DNA from: Homalodisca vitripennis
Taxonomy: Eukaryota; Arthropoda; Insecta; Hemiptera; Cicadellidae
Reading direction: 5' to 3'
DNA: 64,000 nucleotides
Assembly: GCF_021130785.1 (NCBI RefSeq)
Contig: NC_060207.1
Coordinates: 190,362,001 to 190,426,000, forward strand
The notes under the pieces: generated by a model
Told to the model about the DNA's origin: nothing
Databases searched by the model: none
Seen by the model: the letters and a program-made list of their open reading frames with translations, nothing else
Shown here: in pieces, positions 36,917-47,815 of the stretch
Layout of the letters: each line of letters opens with the position of its first letter
Numbering within the stretch: position 1 is the first letter of the stretch
Made by a program: the position numbers and the translations under genes

Positions 36917-38740
36917 CTAAACAACAATAATAACAACATTAATATTATTATACTTAGAGTTTAGAGAACTTAATTCAGCACAAACTTCGTCACCATAATA
37001 AGTAGGATGCTCCAAAACAAGCTCCAATAAGATTATTTAATCGGTCTCTAAATGTTTCACCCATAATGACCAGCTAGCACCATACCTTAAGAAAGCTAAA
37101 ACACAGTAATAACAACACTAAAATATTATAAAATCCTCGTATATTTTGGCACAAATGTAACTCCAAACAGAAAATCAAGCGCGTATTACGTTCTGTTCAG
37201 CTTTTCATAGAGAACCCTGTTTTAACGGTAAACGAAGACGATAATAAAAGTAAGAACAATAATCAGTACTATAGTTAATGCTGGGATATATATATATTAA
37301 ATTAAATTCGTTTATGTGTAACCTTCATTGTAGAGTTTAAATAACTCTACACGTATACTTTGGCAAAATTCTTTTCATTCCAGTTCTTTCTATTATTTTA
37401 TTGCATGCGTATATACCAACTAAAAAAATGAGAATCATCTCAAATATATAACTCATGGTTTACAGTCACTTAAAGATAAAACAAGGCGGGTCACGGTGAG
37501 GTTGATAGTACTAAATCATAGATGGTGAGGAGAAACGAACGCATTATAACTGCGGTAAATGCTCACTACTCTAGAGTAATATATCTGTTACGAGTCCGAC
37601 CTCCTGAACCTGTAGCTTACATAAAAGAAAATATTTAACCCTATCCAGGTCAGGTAAAATTCTTTCTTTGTGTTTCTACTTTTACTTAGAATCTGATTTG
37701 ACACATTTACTCCAAAATCAAACAAAAGTAGTTCTACCTCAGCACCAAATCGTCTAACAAAATTAAAGTCGAAAATATTGCCAGTTAAAAAAAGACTAAA
37801 TACTTATATTTAAATTAATGTTTTTTATTTAATATGGTAAGCATCGTGGTAATATATTAAATATGTTCTACCTTTTTACTATTTAACTGAGGTCTAAACC
37901 GATGCCTTATGAGTAATATGTCCCAGAAACAAATTAATTACCATTACCACAAGAAGGACTTAAAATATACAGAATAGAATATAAGACAGAATATAAAATA
38001 AAACCGAATTAACTTTAGTCATAATAATTGAAAGAGATATACAATAATGTTTAATTATATATTCTGCAAGTTATATTATTCAGAAGCACAAGAATACTAA
38101 AACAGGTTTTGATCGTAACTTCAGATTTTTTAAATTTGAAATTGATTTTAGAAATTTGTAAGTTGAACTGTCAATAAAACCACTATTTTAGGTGCTGTGT
38201 CAAGGGGCAGGCTAAATCCCTACATACCAACAAAAATACATACAAAACAGAACTGGTGTCCAAATGGAATCACGCAAAACCAAACCAACCATCTCTTCTT
38301 GTAGTCACATAAATAGTATATATAATTTGTGTTTATTTCATAGCTAAAGGTTAAGGATGATCGGAAGGTGTATCTTACTGAACTTGCAATTTATATTAAT
38401 AGCACATTTAGTTTATTTCAAGTTAAGTTAAAATATAAACAGAGTTCATGAGCATCATCGTCTTTTGTTTTTTTAACAATTATACTTCAAAAAAGTAGAA
38501 TAATCTCTCAAAAATTTAAACTCTAACAAACATCCAAAGTAAAGAGAAATTATAAGTAAACATTAAACAACGTTGCTCAAAGATTTAGTTTGATGTTTGA
38601 AAAGACGCTTTTACCGTGTTTGACACTTAGACGTCGTTTAAATTAGTGACATTACTTAAGAAGATAGCATCTCGGCTGGAGGGCTCGGTTTTATCAAAGT
38701 TTTCCTTATATTTTGATCTTAGAAGTTCATTCCCCACTGA
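36917..38740. other. AT-rich unique-looking sequence, possible intron
   Basis: No repeat module is recognisable here. If the exon at 36,732-36,916 is real, this is intron or upstream sequence on the minus strand. I found no further exon that I can support. Confidence 0.4.
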
Positions 38741-41110
38741 GCATTGTCATGGATAATTTAACTTTTTCCAAAATGTATAAATAGTTTTAATAATTTTATT
38801 AAATGTTACTAATTATTTATCTTTGTCCTTAAATATCTCAAAAACCAATAGACATAAAGACCGCACATGTCCGTAAGATTCAAAATTTTTATTGCCTTTC
38901 CACTATTACCAAATTTCACAAAAAAGTCCGTATTTAGGAAAGAAAAATTATAGGTTTCTTTTAAAATTCTGTAGTAATCACGTGGAATAAAATGAACAAT
39001 TCTGTGTTCATATTCTGTATCATAGGTAAATTAAGGGCCACATGGCACTTTCTCACACTGGACGTCACTGAAATAAATAAATATTCTCATTAATACCAAT
39101 ATCACGAAATAGGGGATACCATCTAATATTAACCATATTATGAAACTAGAACATTTTCCTGAACAAACTGGAAATGGATTCCATACCCAAAACTGTAGGC
39201 AAACCAATATAATTTAAAACACTAATTACCATATAATAAATAATTATACAAAACATAAGGATTTCATACAAGGCCATAGTTTCAAGGATTGAAATATTAC
39301 CTTCTTAATTACGTGTCAAAAACATGACATATGGTTACAGAAAACTTGAAATTTTAGTTGTCAAATTTAGTTTAGTATGTTTAAACGTTGTGAAATAAGG
39401 GGGTAAATTTAAATTTCCGAAACTTAGTTACTATTTTCGTAACTTATAACGATAAACAATTATCCGAAATTGAAATATCTTTATAAATCATCCAACGTCA
39501 CCAAGCACCAAACTACCAAGACAACACAATTGGGGGTTTCATAACATTCTTATTTTTCTAAACAAAGTGTCTATCGCTAACTGGTTTTGAGTGTAGGCTT
39601 AACCGTAACAATACAATTAATACAACCATTAACATATTAGAATTGGACTTGTATGTTTCTAGTTATATATTCTGTTGGGAGGTGTACTTATTTATCGCAT
39701 ATACAATATCTAAGCGCTGATTTAGAACCACCCGAAGGTGCTTAATCAAGGACACGGTCAAGGAGAGTGAATAAGGACCGCTTTATACAGAGGTGATGAT
39801 TATTTAGGATATGAAAACGGCCACTGGGGTGATTTAGCACTCCCACATCAAAATGACGTCACAAGCGAAATGGTATATAACAAAGTTACATTTCTTGGAG
39901 CAGCATGTTTGTATCTGTAACCCGTACAAAACCAGTACCGGTAGCTGATGAGATTGGAGGTAGACTGCATTATCATTATATTGTGAGATGTGGAACTTAT
40001 ATATCAGGTATCGTCCCCAACAGAAAGTTTTAGGTGAAGCTACTCAGAAGTTAACAGGAGAAATATTAAACTTTCACAATTCAGCTGTGACAGTTTCATA
40101 TACTTCCCCAGTGGGCACTTTCATTCTTCAAATTTGGAAGCTCACAAAATTGAAACATTTTACTTATTTACATACGTAAATAGCTTTTCACTTTTAATTT
40201 AAATATTTTGCATTTTAATTCATTGAACAAACATTACGTTGAATTCCATGTAAAATTCAAGCAAAAATAATAAATTCATCATCATAAAATATTAGAAAGG
40301 AATAGACATCAACAATGTCATGCCTGTGAAAGTTAACGTGCTAATAGAATAACACTAAGGGTAATCCTTTTGTAGTAAAATAATTACTATCTTTGTTATC
40401 ATTTATTATTCATTGCCTTAAAAAGAAAATCGAAAATTGTAATTTAGCTGAAAATGTTTACATACATATAAACGTACACGAATTTAAACATATAAACAAA
40501 CAATATTTAAATATATCATTTACTATAAATAGCGACTTTTGGTGGTTACTGCGTTTAGACGCAGATCAATAAATAGAGTTGGGAATTTATATCTTATATC
40601 ATAAATAAACAAGTTTTTCCTGGGATTTTGAAATTTATGTTGATTGTTTAAATATATATTTAATATAATTGTGTGCAAAATAAAAGATACAAATAAAACT
40701 CGTCTTGATGATCTCACGAACAGAAAAGACATTAACGTAATTAATTCGTACACAATAGTGACTTTAAAGGACATATATAAAATCAAACTACAGTTGTGTT
40801 TAGGAATTCTGAAGCAAAAAGAGAACATTATAAAGATTTATAACCGGATAAATATAGACCCGTATATCATGAGTAGTAAGCCACGTTATTGCCTCTGTAA
40901 CTGCTGTGTTCCTTAGAGGAGTTTCTGTTGTGGTGACCTGGAATGGTACTGAAGGTCTGATATCAAGTTTTATTGGCGGAAATTTTGCGAAGCGTATCAC
41001 TCGTAGGGCTAAACAACTTTATTCGTATTTACAACATCGAGTTCAAAAGTTTTTATATTGAGAAAAAAGTTTTACTTTCGTATGTCTGTCCATAATAATG
41101 GATAACCATG
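38741..41110 (+). repeat. large duplicated block P, copy B
   Basis: Second copy of the unit at 27.7-31.0 kb, without the 57-bp array and without the extra stretch of about 560 bp. Includes a single CRE octamer (39,854-39,861) and the shared motif ATCATGAGTAGTAAGCCACG (about 40,867). Confidence 0.9.
39905..40179 (+). pseudogene. conserved unknown reading frame in block P, copy B (frameshifted)
   Basis: From an ATG at 39,905 the frame reads PVPVADEIGGRLHYHYIVR and then TYISGIVPNRKF before a TAG at 40,031. A one-base shift restores LGEATQKLTGEILNFHNSA and beyond, to 40,179. It parallels the frame at 29,849-30,199, so the sequence was probably one frame in the common ancestor of both blocks. Function unknown. 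Confidence 0.3.
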
Positions 41111-41159
41111 ATGATAGCAAGCAAATCGAGTACAAGCAAAAACCTAAGTACAATCATGT

Positions 41160-41500
41160 ATCGTTTAATCATGACATAATAACACATACAGCTAACCGTG
41201 AGGCCATTTAAGAAAGATTTCATCTGTATACTGTAAAATTTGTATGAAACTTCATAGACAGCCGTGAGTTCTTTAGTGCATGTCTATCCATTGGATTTGT
41301 CTGAGCGTCATTAAAGCCTATCACCCTGTAGGATGGCACAATATCTCTTTTGGCGGATAGAAAAGTTTTTGTATCATTGCCAGTCTGTCTGAAGGACATC
41401 TAAAGAATAAACTAGCTTTAGACTTAAAACTCTGCGTGCAATCTGAACAAAGCCTGTTACGCGATACGCGTAATTTGGCGTATTCCCAACTTGTTTGTGA
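41160..41500 (+). repeat. dispersed repeat module M1, copy 3
   Basis: Best preserved relative of 11,510-11,820. It has the CATTGGATTTGTCTGAGCGT, ATTGCCAGTCTGTCTG and GGACATCTAAAGAATAAACT regions and a GCGTGCAATC tail. It ends where the GC-rich RING-like island begins. Confidence 0.85.
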
Positions 41501-41513
41501 ATAATGAAAAAAA

Positions 41514-41922
41514 ATGTATCGTCGCTGTCTGGATAGACAAGCGAACAAGGATCTCGGATCATACGGTCACGTTTTTTGCAAGAGTTGTGCATACAACCAG
41601 CAGACGTGCCCCGTCTTCAGAGAGAGTCCAGAAAGTGAACTTCTTTGCGAGAGCCAGCCTCCAGCAGAAGCTGAACCACGTGCCGGCGATGTGGCTGCTG
41701 CTCTACGGAGCTCACGCGGGGTTACTGAACAAGGGCAACTAACGAAAGCAGAAGATGGCTCACGCTTTCGTCGAGTCGTGTTTCAGCCTCTTGAGTCCGC
41801 CTCCTTCCAGAGCTGGTTATGATTCTGCGGACCCTATAGAGGATCAGCTTGGACAGCCACGCAGATCCTGCGGGCATGTCTTTTGCGAGGTGTGCGGGTA
41901 TAACGTTCCTTGTCTGCACTAG
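41514..41922 (+). pseudogene. decayed RING-finger-like sequence, two motif copies
   Basis: The frame from 41,514 starts with RRCLDRQANKDLGSYGHVFC and continues KSCAYNQQTCPVF. This fits a C3HC4 RING layout (C-x2-C-x11-C-x-H-x2-C-x2-C-x6-C-x2-C) if three positions that are now Tyr, Tyr and Phe (codons at 41,517, 41,562 and 41,616) were Cys. Each needs one base change. That frame stops at 41,822. A second frame, ATG 41,755 to TAG 41,922, ends with RRSCGHVFCEVCGYNVPCLH, a second copy of the same motif. At DNA level the copies differ mostly at codon third positions. The island is much richer in G and C than its surroundings. Probably a broken gene copy, possibly from an E3-ligase-like or viral-type RING protein, but the family is not certain. 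Confidence 0.45.
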
Positions 41923-42056
41923 AATAATTTTCGGCCAACACCACCTGTAAGGGACCTGCGCGCGCCGGACGGGCGGGGGAGAGGTACGTCTTTTTCCAAA
42001 AACATTGGGTTTTCCCATCCTTCGGTATTCGCGTGCCTCTAGAGGCAAGAACTTAA

Positions 42057-42057
<1 letters not shown>
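41923..42057. other. GC-rich tail of the RING-like island
   Basis: Includes a CpG-rich stretch, GCGCGCGCCGGACGGGCGGG (about 41,959-41,978), which is unusual for this window. No frame can be assigned. Confidence 0.5.

Positions 42058-42117
<60 letters not shown>
42058..42117. repeat. (TA)n microsatellite
   Basis: A TA run of about 58 bases directly after the GC-rich island. Confidence 0.95.
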
Positions 42118-42118
<1 letters not shown>

Positions 42119-43026
42119 ATTTTTTAGTTATCTCGTGGTTATATTAAAATGAAACGTGGATGGCTAGTACAGCCTCGGCTGCGCTCTCAGATCCTTTGGC
42201 TCATCTGTGCTGTGGTAATAGTTACAAATACATTAAGAGTTGCATGTTGTTTGCACCCTCTTCTTGTCGGAATGCTGTAGCTAGCTCCTCCTGGAATGCA
42301 CACATGCAACCAGGCTCAGTAATGTGATATGTCCACGCCGTAGTGTTAACCATGGTAATGCCTACTTAATATATCTTTTGTGTCCAAGGCACACGCTCAT
42401 CCAAAAGCACTGCCACTCTGATTTAAGTATAAAAATATCTTTAAATTTTCACTTATTATAAGTTTTGTTGTATTTATTATGCTGTTGATTTTGCTATTTG
42501 GATAATAATTTAATTTGTTTTAAAACCAACTACCGACTTTGTTTTTGAAGGATAAACAATTGATTGTAGTTTCAGAAGAATTATCAGACTTTTAAAATTT
42601 TTTATTGATTTTTTAGTCTAAGTATTCTTTGTTTGTTTCAAAGAAATGGTGCATGTTCTCGAAGTCTAAATATTTGTATGTGTTTCAGACAAATGGCACC
42701 ATCCACAGCGGAGTTAAACTTTCATTCCACATTAGATATCATCCCGAGGGTCCACCTAGATGACCTAACAAACTGATTGTATAACATGATTGAACACCTG
42801 CCGTCCTACTTTAGTGGGAACTGATAAACAAGCTAACACGGGGAATAACAAATTTCTGTAATTCAATCTTCGATTTAAACACCTCATGGTGTCAAATACC
42901 TTTTACTGCGTTGACAAGTTCTTGTTGGGTCTCTGGGTTGAATAGAATTGAGAATGATAGAACAATAAAAACAAAAATCACACTTAATTTAAACGATTTT
43001 ATAATTATATTAATACAGCATGTATA
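42118..43026. other. spacer with exon-like fragments, none supported
   Basis: Two weak exon-like signals were seen. One is TTTCAG followed by two open frames at 42,690-42,770 (+). The other, on the minus strand near 42,945-42,900, is CAACCCAG followed by a frame reading ETQQELVNAVK, which loosely resembles the start of a pipsqueak/CENP-B type helix-turn-helix. A 43-codon frame at 42,149-42,280 (+) has a hydrophobic core like a signal peptide. None is convincing alone. Confidence 0.3.
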
Positions 43027-43518
43027 CAGGGTGAGTTTTAAGTCCCTTCCCCCCCTATTTATTTTTAAACCGTATAAGTTAGGAGGGTTTTTTAAACTCC
43101 GTACATATTCGTTAGACCTAAATATCTTGTTTTTCATGGGTTCATTGACTCTCCACCTCCAATGGGGGACGGTCCACGAGGAGTAAGCCGAGATTCTTAA
43201 ATGTAAGCATAGGTTTGATATGCACATCAAATTAACAGGTCTCTGTAAGTAGAATACAATGCCGCAAACCGGACCTCAAAAGGTTAATCCTAATGAAAAT
43301 TACAGGGTGTTAAAATGTACAAAAATAGTAATGTGCTATTATCTGCGTTTTATCGCGCACTTTTTAAAAGTTCGTTTCAAAACAATTTTCTATTGCTGTT
43401 TATTCTTTAAAAGAAACTTTATTTTGTTTGTGTTTAATGATTTTAAGGGATCACTGGAAGTCCGCGATCTAGGAGTTAACTAAAGGATTTAATAAGAAGT
43501 CGATCATGTGTTGTGTCG
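43027..43518 (+). repeat. left terminal inverted repeat of the mariner-type element
   Basis: Matches 45,022-45,516 in inverse orientation with small indels and substitutions. The match ends at GACTTCTTATTAAATCC / GGATTTAATAAGAAGTC and a few bases beyond. Confidence 0.93.
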
Positions 43519-43647
43519 CCTTGTAAGTATTTTATTTAAAGAATTGTTGTCTTACAAAGGTTTTAGACCCATTTATTTTTATTTTCAACAGCGATTCCGG
43601 TTCTAATATTGTACGATTCCGTTACTAGTAGATTGTTACTTACCCTT

Positions 43648-44727
43648 TTATTGTAGTAGATGCTCAAACTGATTGCCTGTTACTTCCTGACAGTAGTATA
43701 GTCTGTTAACAAATTCACTCCTTACACGGGTTAGGATTTCTGGTGTTACTTTCCTGCAGGCCTCAGTAATTCTGTTCCGAAGATCTTCCACACATGCGAG
43801 TGGTGTACAATAAATCACAGACTTCAAGTGTTCCCACAAAAAAAAATCCAGTGGGTTCAAGTCAGGGGACCGTGCCAGCCATTCTATTGCCCCGCGTCGT
43901 CCTATCCACTTCTCACGATAATGTACATTAAGGTAACCACGAACATTAACATCGTAGTGTGGAGGAGCACCGCCCCGCTGGAACCTTACTTCTTCTCGAT
44001 TAAACTCCCCACCATTAGTGCGAATTGTATTTTCTATTAATGGATGAATATTATTTTGGAGCATATGTAAATAACTTTCTCCATTTAAATTTCCGTCAAT
44101 AAACAGTGGTCCAATCACGTGGTTACCAAAGAGACCTGCCCAAACATTTACTTTCTGGGGATACTGGGTATGATGTTCTCTGTGAACATGGGGATTAGAG
44201 TTATCCCAGTATCTGCAGTTGTGTCTATTCACTAAACCCATTTACGTAAAATGTACTCTCATCACTAAAGCAGATATTATTTACGGTTGTTGGATTTGAT
44301 ATAATTAGTCTATCCATAGTTTCACAGAACTGCAATCTTCTGTCCGGGTCATCTTCATTTAATGCGTGATGTAGCATTAAATTTTGTAGGGGGGATGAAA
44401 TTTGTGCTTCTTCAGGGTTATTATTGCTTTGCGTTGTGATACCCCGATATTGTCTGCTATTTGTCTCGAAGAGGTTTGAGGATTTTCACAACTGTACAAA
44501 GAACCTCAAAATCAACTTCTTCTGACAAAGGAGGACGGCCTGAACGTTTTGCATCAGTAACGCTACCAGTCTCTCTAAATTTTGTTATTAACTGCCTTAA
44601 ATAGGTTCTGCTAACAGGTCTTTCTGGATGGTTTTCATTAAATCGTCTCATTGTTTCGTGGTAATTATTCCCGAGAAGCGCCAAAAATAAACACCATGTC
44701 AACTTTTTCTTGAAGAGTGCGAGACAT
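43648..44727 (-). pseudogene. mariner-type transposase, frameshifted and missing a catalytic Asp
   Basis: The gene reads from an ATG at 44,727 (MSRTLQEKVDMVFIFGAS) to a TAA at 43,648, about 355 residues, the normal size for the family. The N-terminal helix-turn-helix region includes SRTYLRQLITKFRETGSV and the GRPP linker. The frame breaks near 44,675, 44,480, 44,385 and 44,243. In the catalytic core the first Asp is present in FSDEST (44,261-44,263). The second, expected in a QQD-GAPPHY motif, is replaced: the sequence reads QRGGAPPHY with Gly at 43,972-43,974. The third Asp is present in SPDLNPLDFFLW (43,846-43,848). The spacing of 41 residues between the last two fits a DD41D-type mariner relative. 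The protein cannot be active. Confidence 0.92.
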
Positions 44728-45021
44728 GTTTCTAACTTTAAACAGCACTAAAACTAACAAGGGTCAGTAGCCACACTGCAACTAACAAGGTCAGATACTT
44801 AATGGCCCAAGTAACTGAAACCAAAACATAACAAGTCTCTGGGAATACCCAGATAACATACAACTTTAACTTTTACAACGACACAGGGACTAGGTCAAAG
44901 ATTACATTTAAAAAATGCAGACCACAGATTCTGAACAAAAATTATTATTAACAAAATTACGAATTATCCCTTTTTTAATTCAGATTGTAGCACAGTTTCC
45001 AGCGTTAAAAGGCAATGTTAA

Positions 45022-45516
45022 ACGACACATCACTATGACCGACTTCTTATTAAATCCTTTAGTTAACTCCTAGATCTCGGACTTCCAGTGATCCCTTTTA
45101 AAATCATTAAAACACAACAAAATAAAGTTTCTTTTAAAGAATAAACAGCAATAGAAAAATGTTTTGAAATGAACTTTTAAAAAGTTGCGCGATTAAAACG
45201 CAGATAATAGCACATTACTATTTTGTACATTTTAACACCCTGTAATTTTCATTAGGAATTAACCTTTTGAGGTCCGGTTTGCGGCATTGTATTCTACTTA
45301 CAGAGACCTTTAATTTGATGTGCATATCAACCTATGCTTACATTTAAAAATCTCGGCTTACTCCTCGTGGACCGTCCCCCATTGGAGGTGGAGAGTCAAT
45401 GAAACCCATGAAAAAACAAGATATTTAGGTCTAACGAATATGTACGGAGTTTAAACCTCCTAACTTATACGGTTTAAAAAAAAAATAGGGGGGGAAGGGA
45501 CTTAAAACTCACCCTG
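45022..45516 (-). repeat. right terminal inverted repeat of the mariner-type element
   Basis: Inverse partner of 43,027-43,518. It ends CTCACCCTG, followed by the TA target duplicate. Confidence 0.93.
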
Positions 45517-45518
45517 TA

Positions 45519-46289
45519 TAGTGATGGATGTACCTGACAATTTTGTAATTGTTGACACAGTAAAAACCGTCATTATTATTACTCTCCATTCATAAAAATA
45601 TGATTTGTTCAAATATTTTCTGTGTGGTCATCAGTGACAGGGGCAAAAGCTTTCACATTAAATATTATCACGCATTGTACATTGAATATATAAATAACTA
45701 AAACAAAATAGTGTTCCTTCTTGTGTCAAATGTCTTCTGTTAATCACAAACTACTCAGAGAGAGAAAGAGAGATGGCCGAGATGAAGAAGTCGACCACGC
45801 CTCAATCCATTACTGGCTTCAAACATAGCCTTCTCTACATTTTACGATAGAAGCTATCCAAGTAATAGTATCAAAGTAATACGGTAATTAGTACTACCAG
45901 GAAAGTTCAGATTTTGAAACCATGTTTTACTTTGTCTTGAGCTAAATATCATTGAATTTACATTTACTAAGCTGTCTATAACGTTTTGTATTTACTTAGA
46001 TCGCTTTTTAAAATGCAAATAGCAGTTTCAATTTGTGTAATTTATTAGTGTATGGTATAAAAGTATCTAAATCATAGTTTTTAAATTAAAATGGTTATAT
46101 TATTTTCATACTCGGGAGCTGCACTACACAGTCCTCAATCGTTCAAGAGTTCATACTAAATTACAATCTCTATTTAAGATTGTTATGGCATATTGTAATT
46201 ATATTATTTTTCTTTCCATTTATAAGTAGGCTACTATTCTTATCGTTTATTGATAACCATCACGTCTAGTCCTCTTTTCATCGCTACCC
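45519..46289. other. AT-rich spacer, no gene seen
   Basis: Contains a purine-rich run (GAGAGAGAAAGAGAGATGG near 45,757-45,775) but no supported coding segment. Confidence 0.5.
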
Positions 46290-47138
46290 TAAATACTGGT
46301 GGCGAGAGAAAAGAAGAGACCTGGCCCGTGCCGGCGCACAGCTGTGTACTAGTGTGTTGCCGCGCGGTAATTTCAGGCGCTTCGCCCCACAACCAACCCT
46401 GCAAATTGTTTATCCTAGCAATGGAGTTATTTTTTTTTTCAGTAATGCGGCATTCCTGCAGAGTGTGACTCATCTTAGACGCGCCCATTATTTCAGTCTT
46501 TTTAATTTCAACATTACTAACAGTAAGTTTTTTATATTATCTTCCGAACATGCTTACCATTGGAGGATTAAACTGTGTTCTCTCGGTTTCATATTCAACA
46601 ATTTACAACTTTAGCAAAATATAATTATTTTCTTTTGACGTGGTATTTGTAAAGCTGTTGAAGCAAATTTTTTTTATCCAATTACAAATGTTCCTATTTT
46701 TTTGCGTAAGAGGTTTTTTGTTTACTGTATATTCAATATTGTGTTAGTCAGTAAGGTATCAATGTTAAATTTTATATATACATAAAAGCACTACATTTAC
46801 ATTATACATATATGAACATTAGTAACTGTTATCTTAACAATAAAAAACCTTCAATTTCAGCAATTCATTCCTTTAATTATTGTTTCTTTACAACCACTGT
46901 AAAGCCTAATTATTAGAATTTATTACAAACATAAATTTTGCTCAATTTTAATTGATCAAAACAGTACCGTCATTTAAATTATCTTATAAAACATAACAAT
47001 TAGACCGCAAATCAATCAAAACAGTGTAACAATAATGGAATTACGAAACAAGGCGCGGCAACATACTAGTAGAAGCGCCTGCAATTTTCAGATAGGCCAG
47101 AATCTAGGTCTCTTCTATACTTTCGCCATCAGTAGATA
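46290..47138. mobile_element. non-autonomous TIR element, about 850 bp
   Basis: Left end TAAATACTGGTGGCGAGAGA, then AAGAAGAGACCTGGCC and TAGTGTGTTGCCGCGC, pairs with the right end. Read inward, the right end is TATCTACTGATGGCGAAAGT, AAGAAGAGACCTAGATTCTGGCC and TAGTATGTTGCCGCGC. The inverted repeats extend about 100 bases but the order of two sub-blocks (GTTGCCGCGC and CAGGCGCTTC) is swapped between ends. The middle is AT-rich and has no transposase. The target duplication is unclear, so the superfamily is not assigned. Open frames at 46,240-46,614 are by-products of the GC-rich left TIR. Confidence 0.8.
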
Positions 47139-47815
47139 CCGGGGACTGCTGTTAAAACATTCCTTGAAGTGTCCATTTCAGGTACTGTAATTTTTCCCTG
47201 TACTTCACATCTCTTGCTTTGAAAAACGCCTCACGATATTCCCAGAATTCTGAACTTTACTTCAATATAATTTTAGAATAACACAATTACATTACATTTG
47301 CATGAAGGTTGTCCCTTGTTAGGTTGTTTTTTAACTTTTTTTAAATTAATGTTTTAATTTTTAACTTTTCTGCTGGAATGTTGCCTTTTAATAAGTTTTA
47401 TAAAGGGAAAAGTGAGAGTAATTGAACTTTAACCCAGTAGGGACCACTTCCGGTTTATACCTTCCGGTTGACCATACTACTGGGCTCAGCAAAAACCGAT
47501 GTGTCAAATCTGAGGAACCTTATGGATGTCCAGAAGCGGCACATCATTTCTTGTCTTAGAGAACAAATAAAAAGATACTAAAAGTCATTGAGTCATAAGC
47601 ACAAATGTTCGGGGTCGTCAATGTTTCAAACGAGTGATTGGTACCTTATAAAGAATGGCTCAATTTTAATAACGAGGTACCTCTAAAAAGTGGAATAAGT
47701 AGAATGTTCGTTTCTCGTAGTCATAAATTCAGTTTTAGAAGTCAACTACTCACTTGTATTTTTTTAATTATCTAGAACAAGTAAAAAAATAATGAATCAG
47801 GTATCCGTAATTAAC
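47139..47815. other. spacer, no gene seen
   Basis: Mixed sequence with no supported gene. Part of it (about 47,580-47,730) has a diverged relative near 55,590-55,730 in the same orientation, which places it in the repeat mosaic. Confidence 0.5.

Larger units (their letters stand above)
43027..45516 (-). mobile_element. mariner-type DNA transposon, 2490 bp, inactive
   Basis: The element starts CAGGGTGAGTTTTAAGTCCC and ends with its reverse complement, flanked by TA on both sides (43,025-43,026 and 45,517-45,518). Terminal inverted repeats run about 490 bases each (43,027-43,518 and 45,022-45,516) with scattered differences. This is far longer than the roughly 30-base ends of classical mariner. 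The inside carries a transposase-like gene on the minus strand. TA target sites and the encoded protein place it in the IS630/Tc1/mariner superfamily. The differences between its two TIRs and the broken gene indicate an old insertion. Confidence 0.95.

Noticed and set aside
42149..42280. 43-codon frame with a signal-peptide-like hydrophobic core
   Set aside because: Short, with no downstream splice donor I could defend and no homologous copy for comparison.
42892..42945. Minus-strand exon with ETQQELVNAVK resembling a pipsqueak/CENP-B helix-turn-helix start
   Set aside because: Only about 11 residues, no continuation in the next 200 bases and no second motif.
46240..46614. Overlapping open frames on both strands
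   Set aside because: They fall in and across the GC-rich left TIR of a non-autonomous element, where stops are rare by composition.
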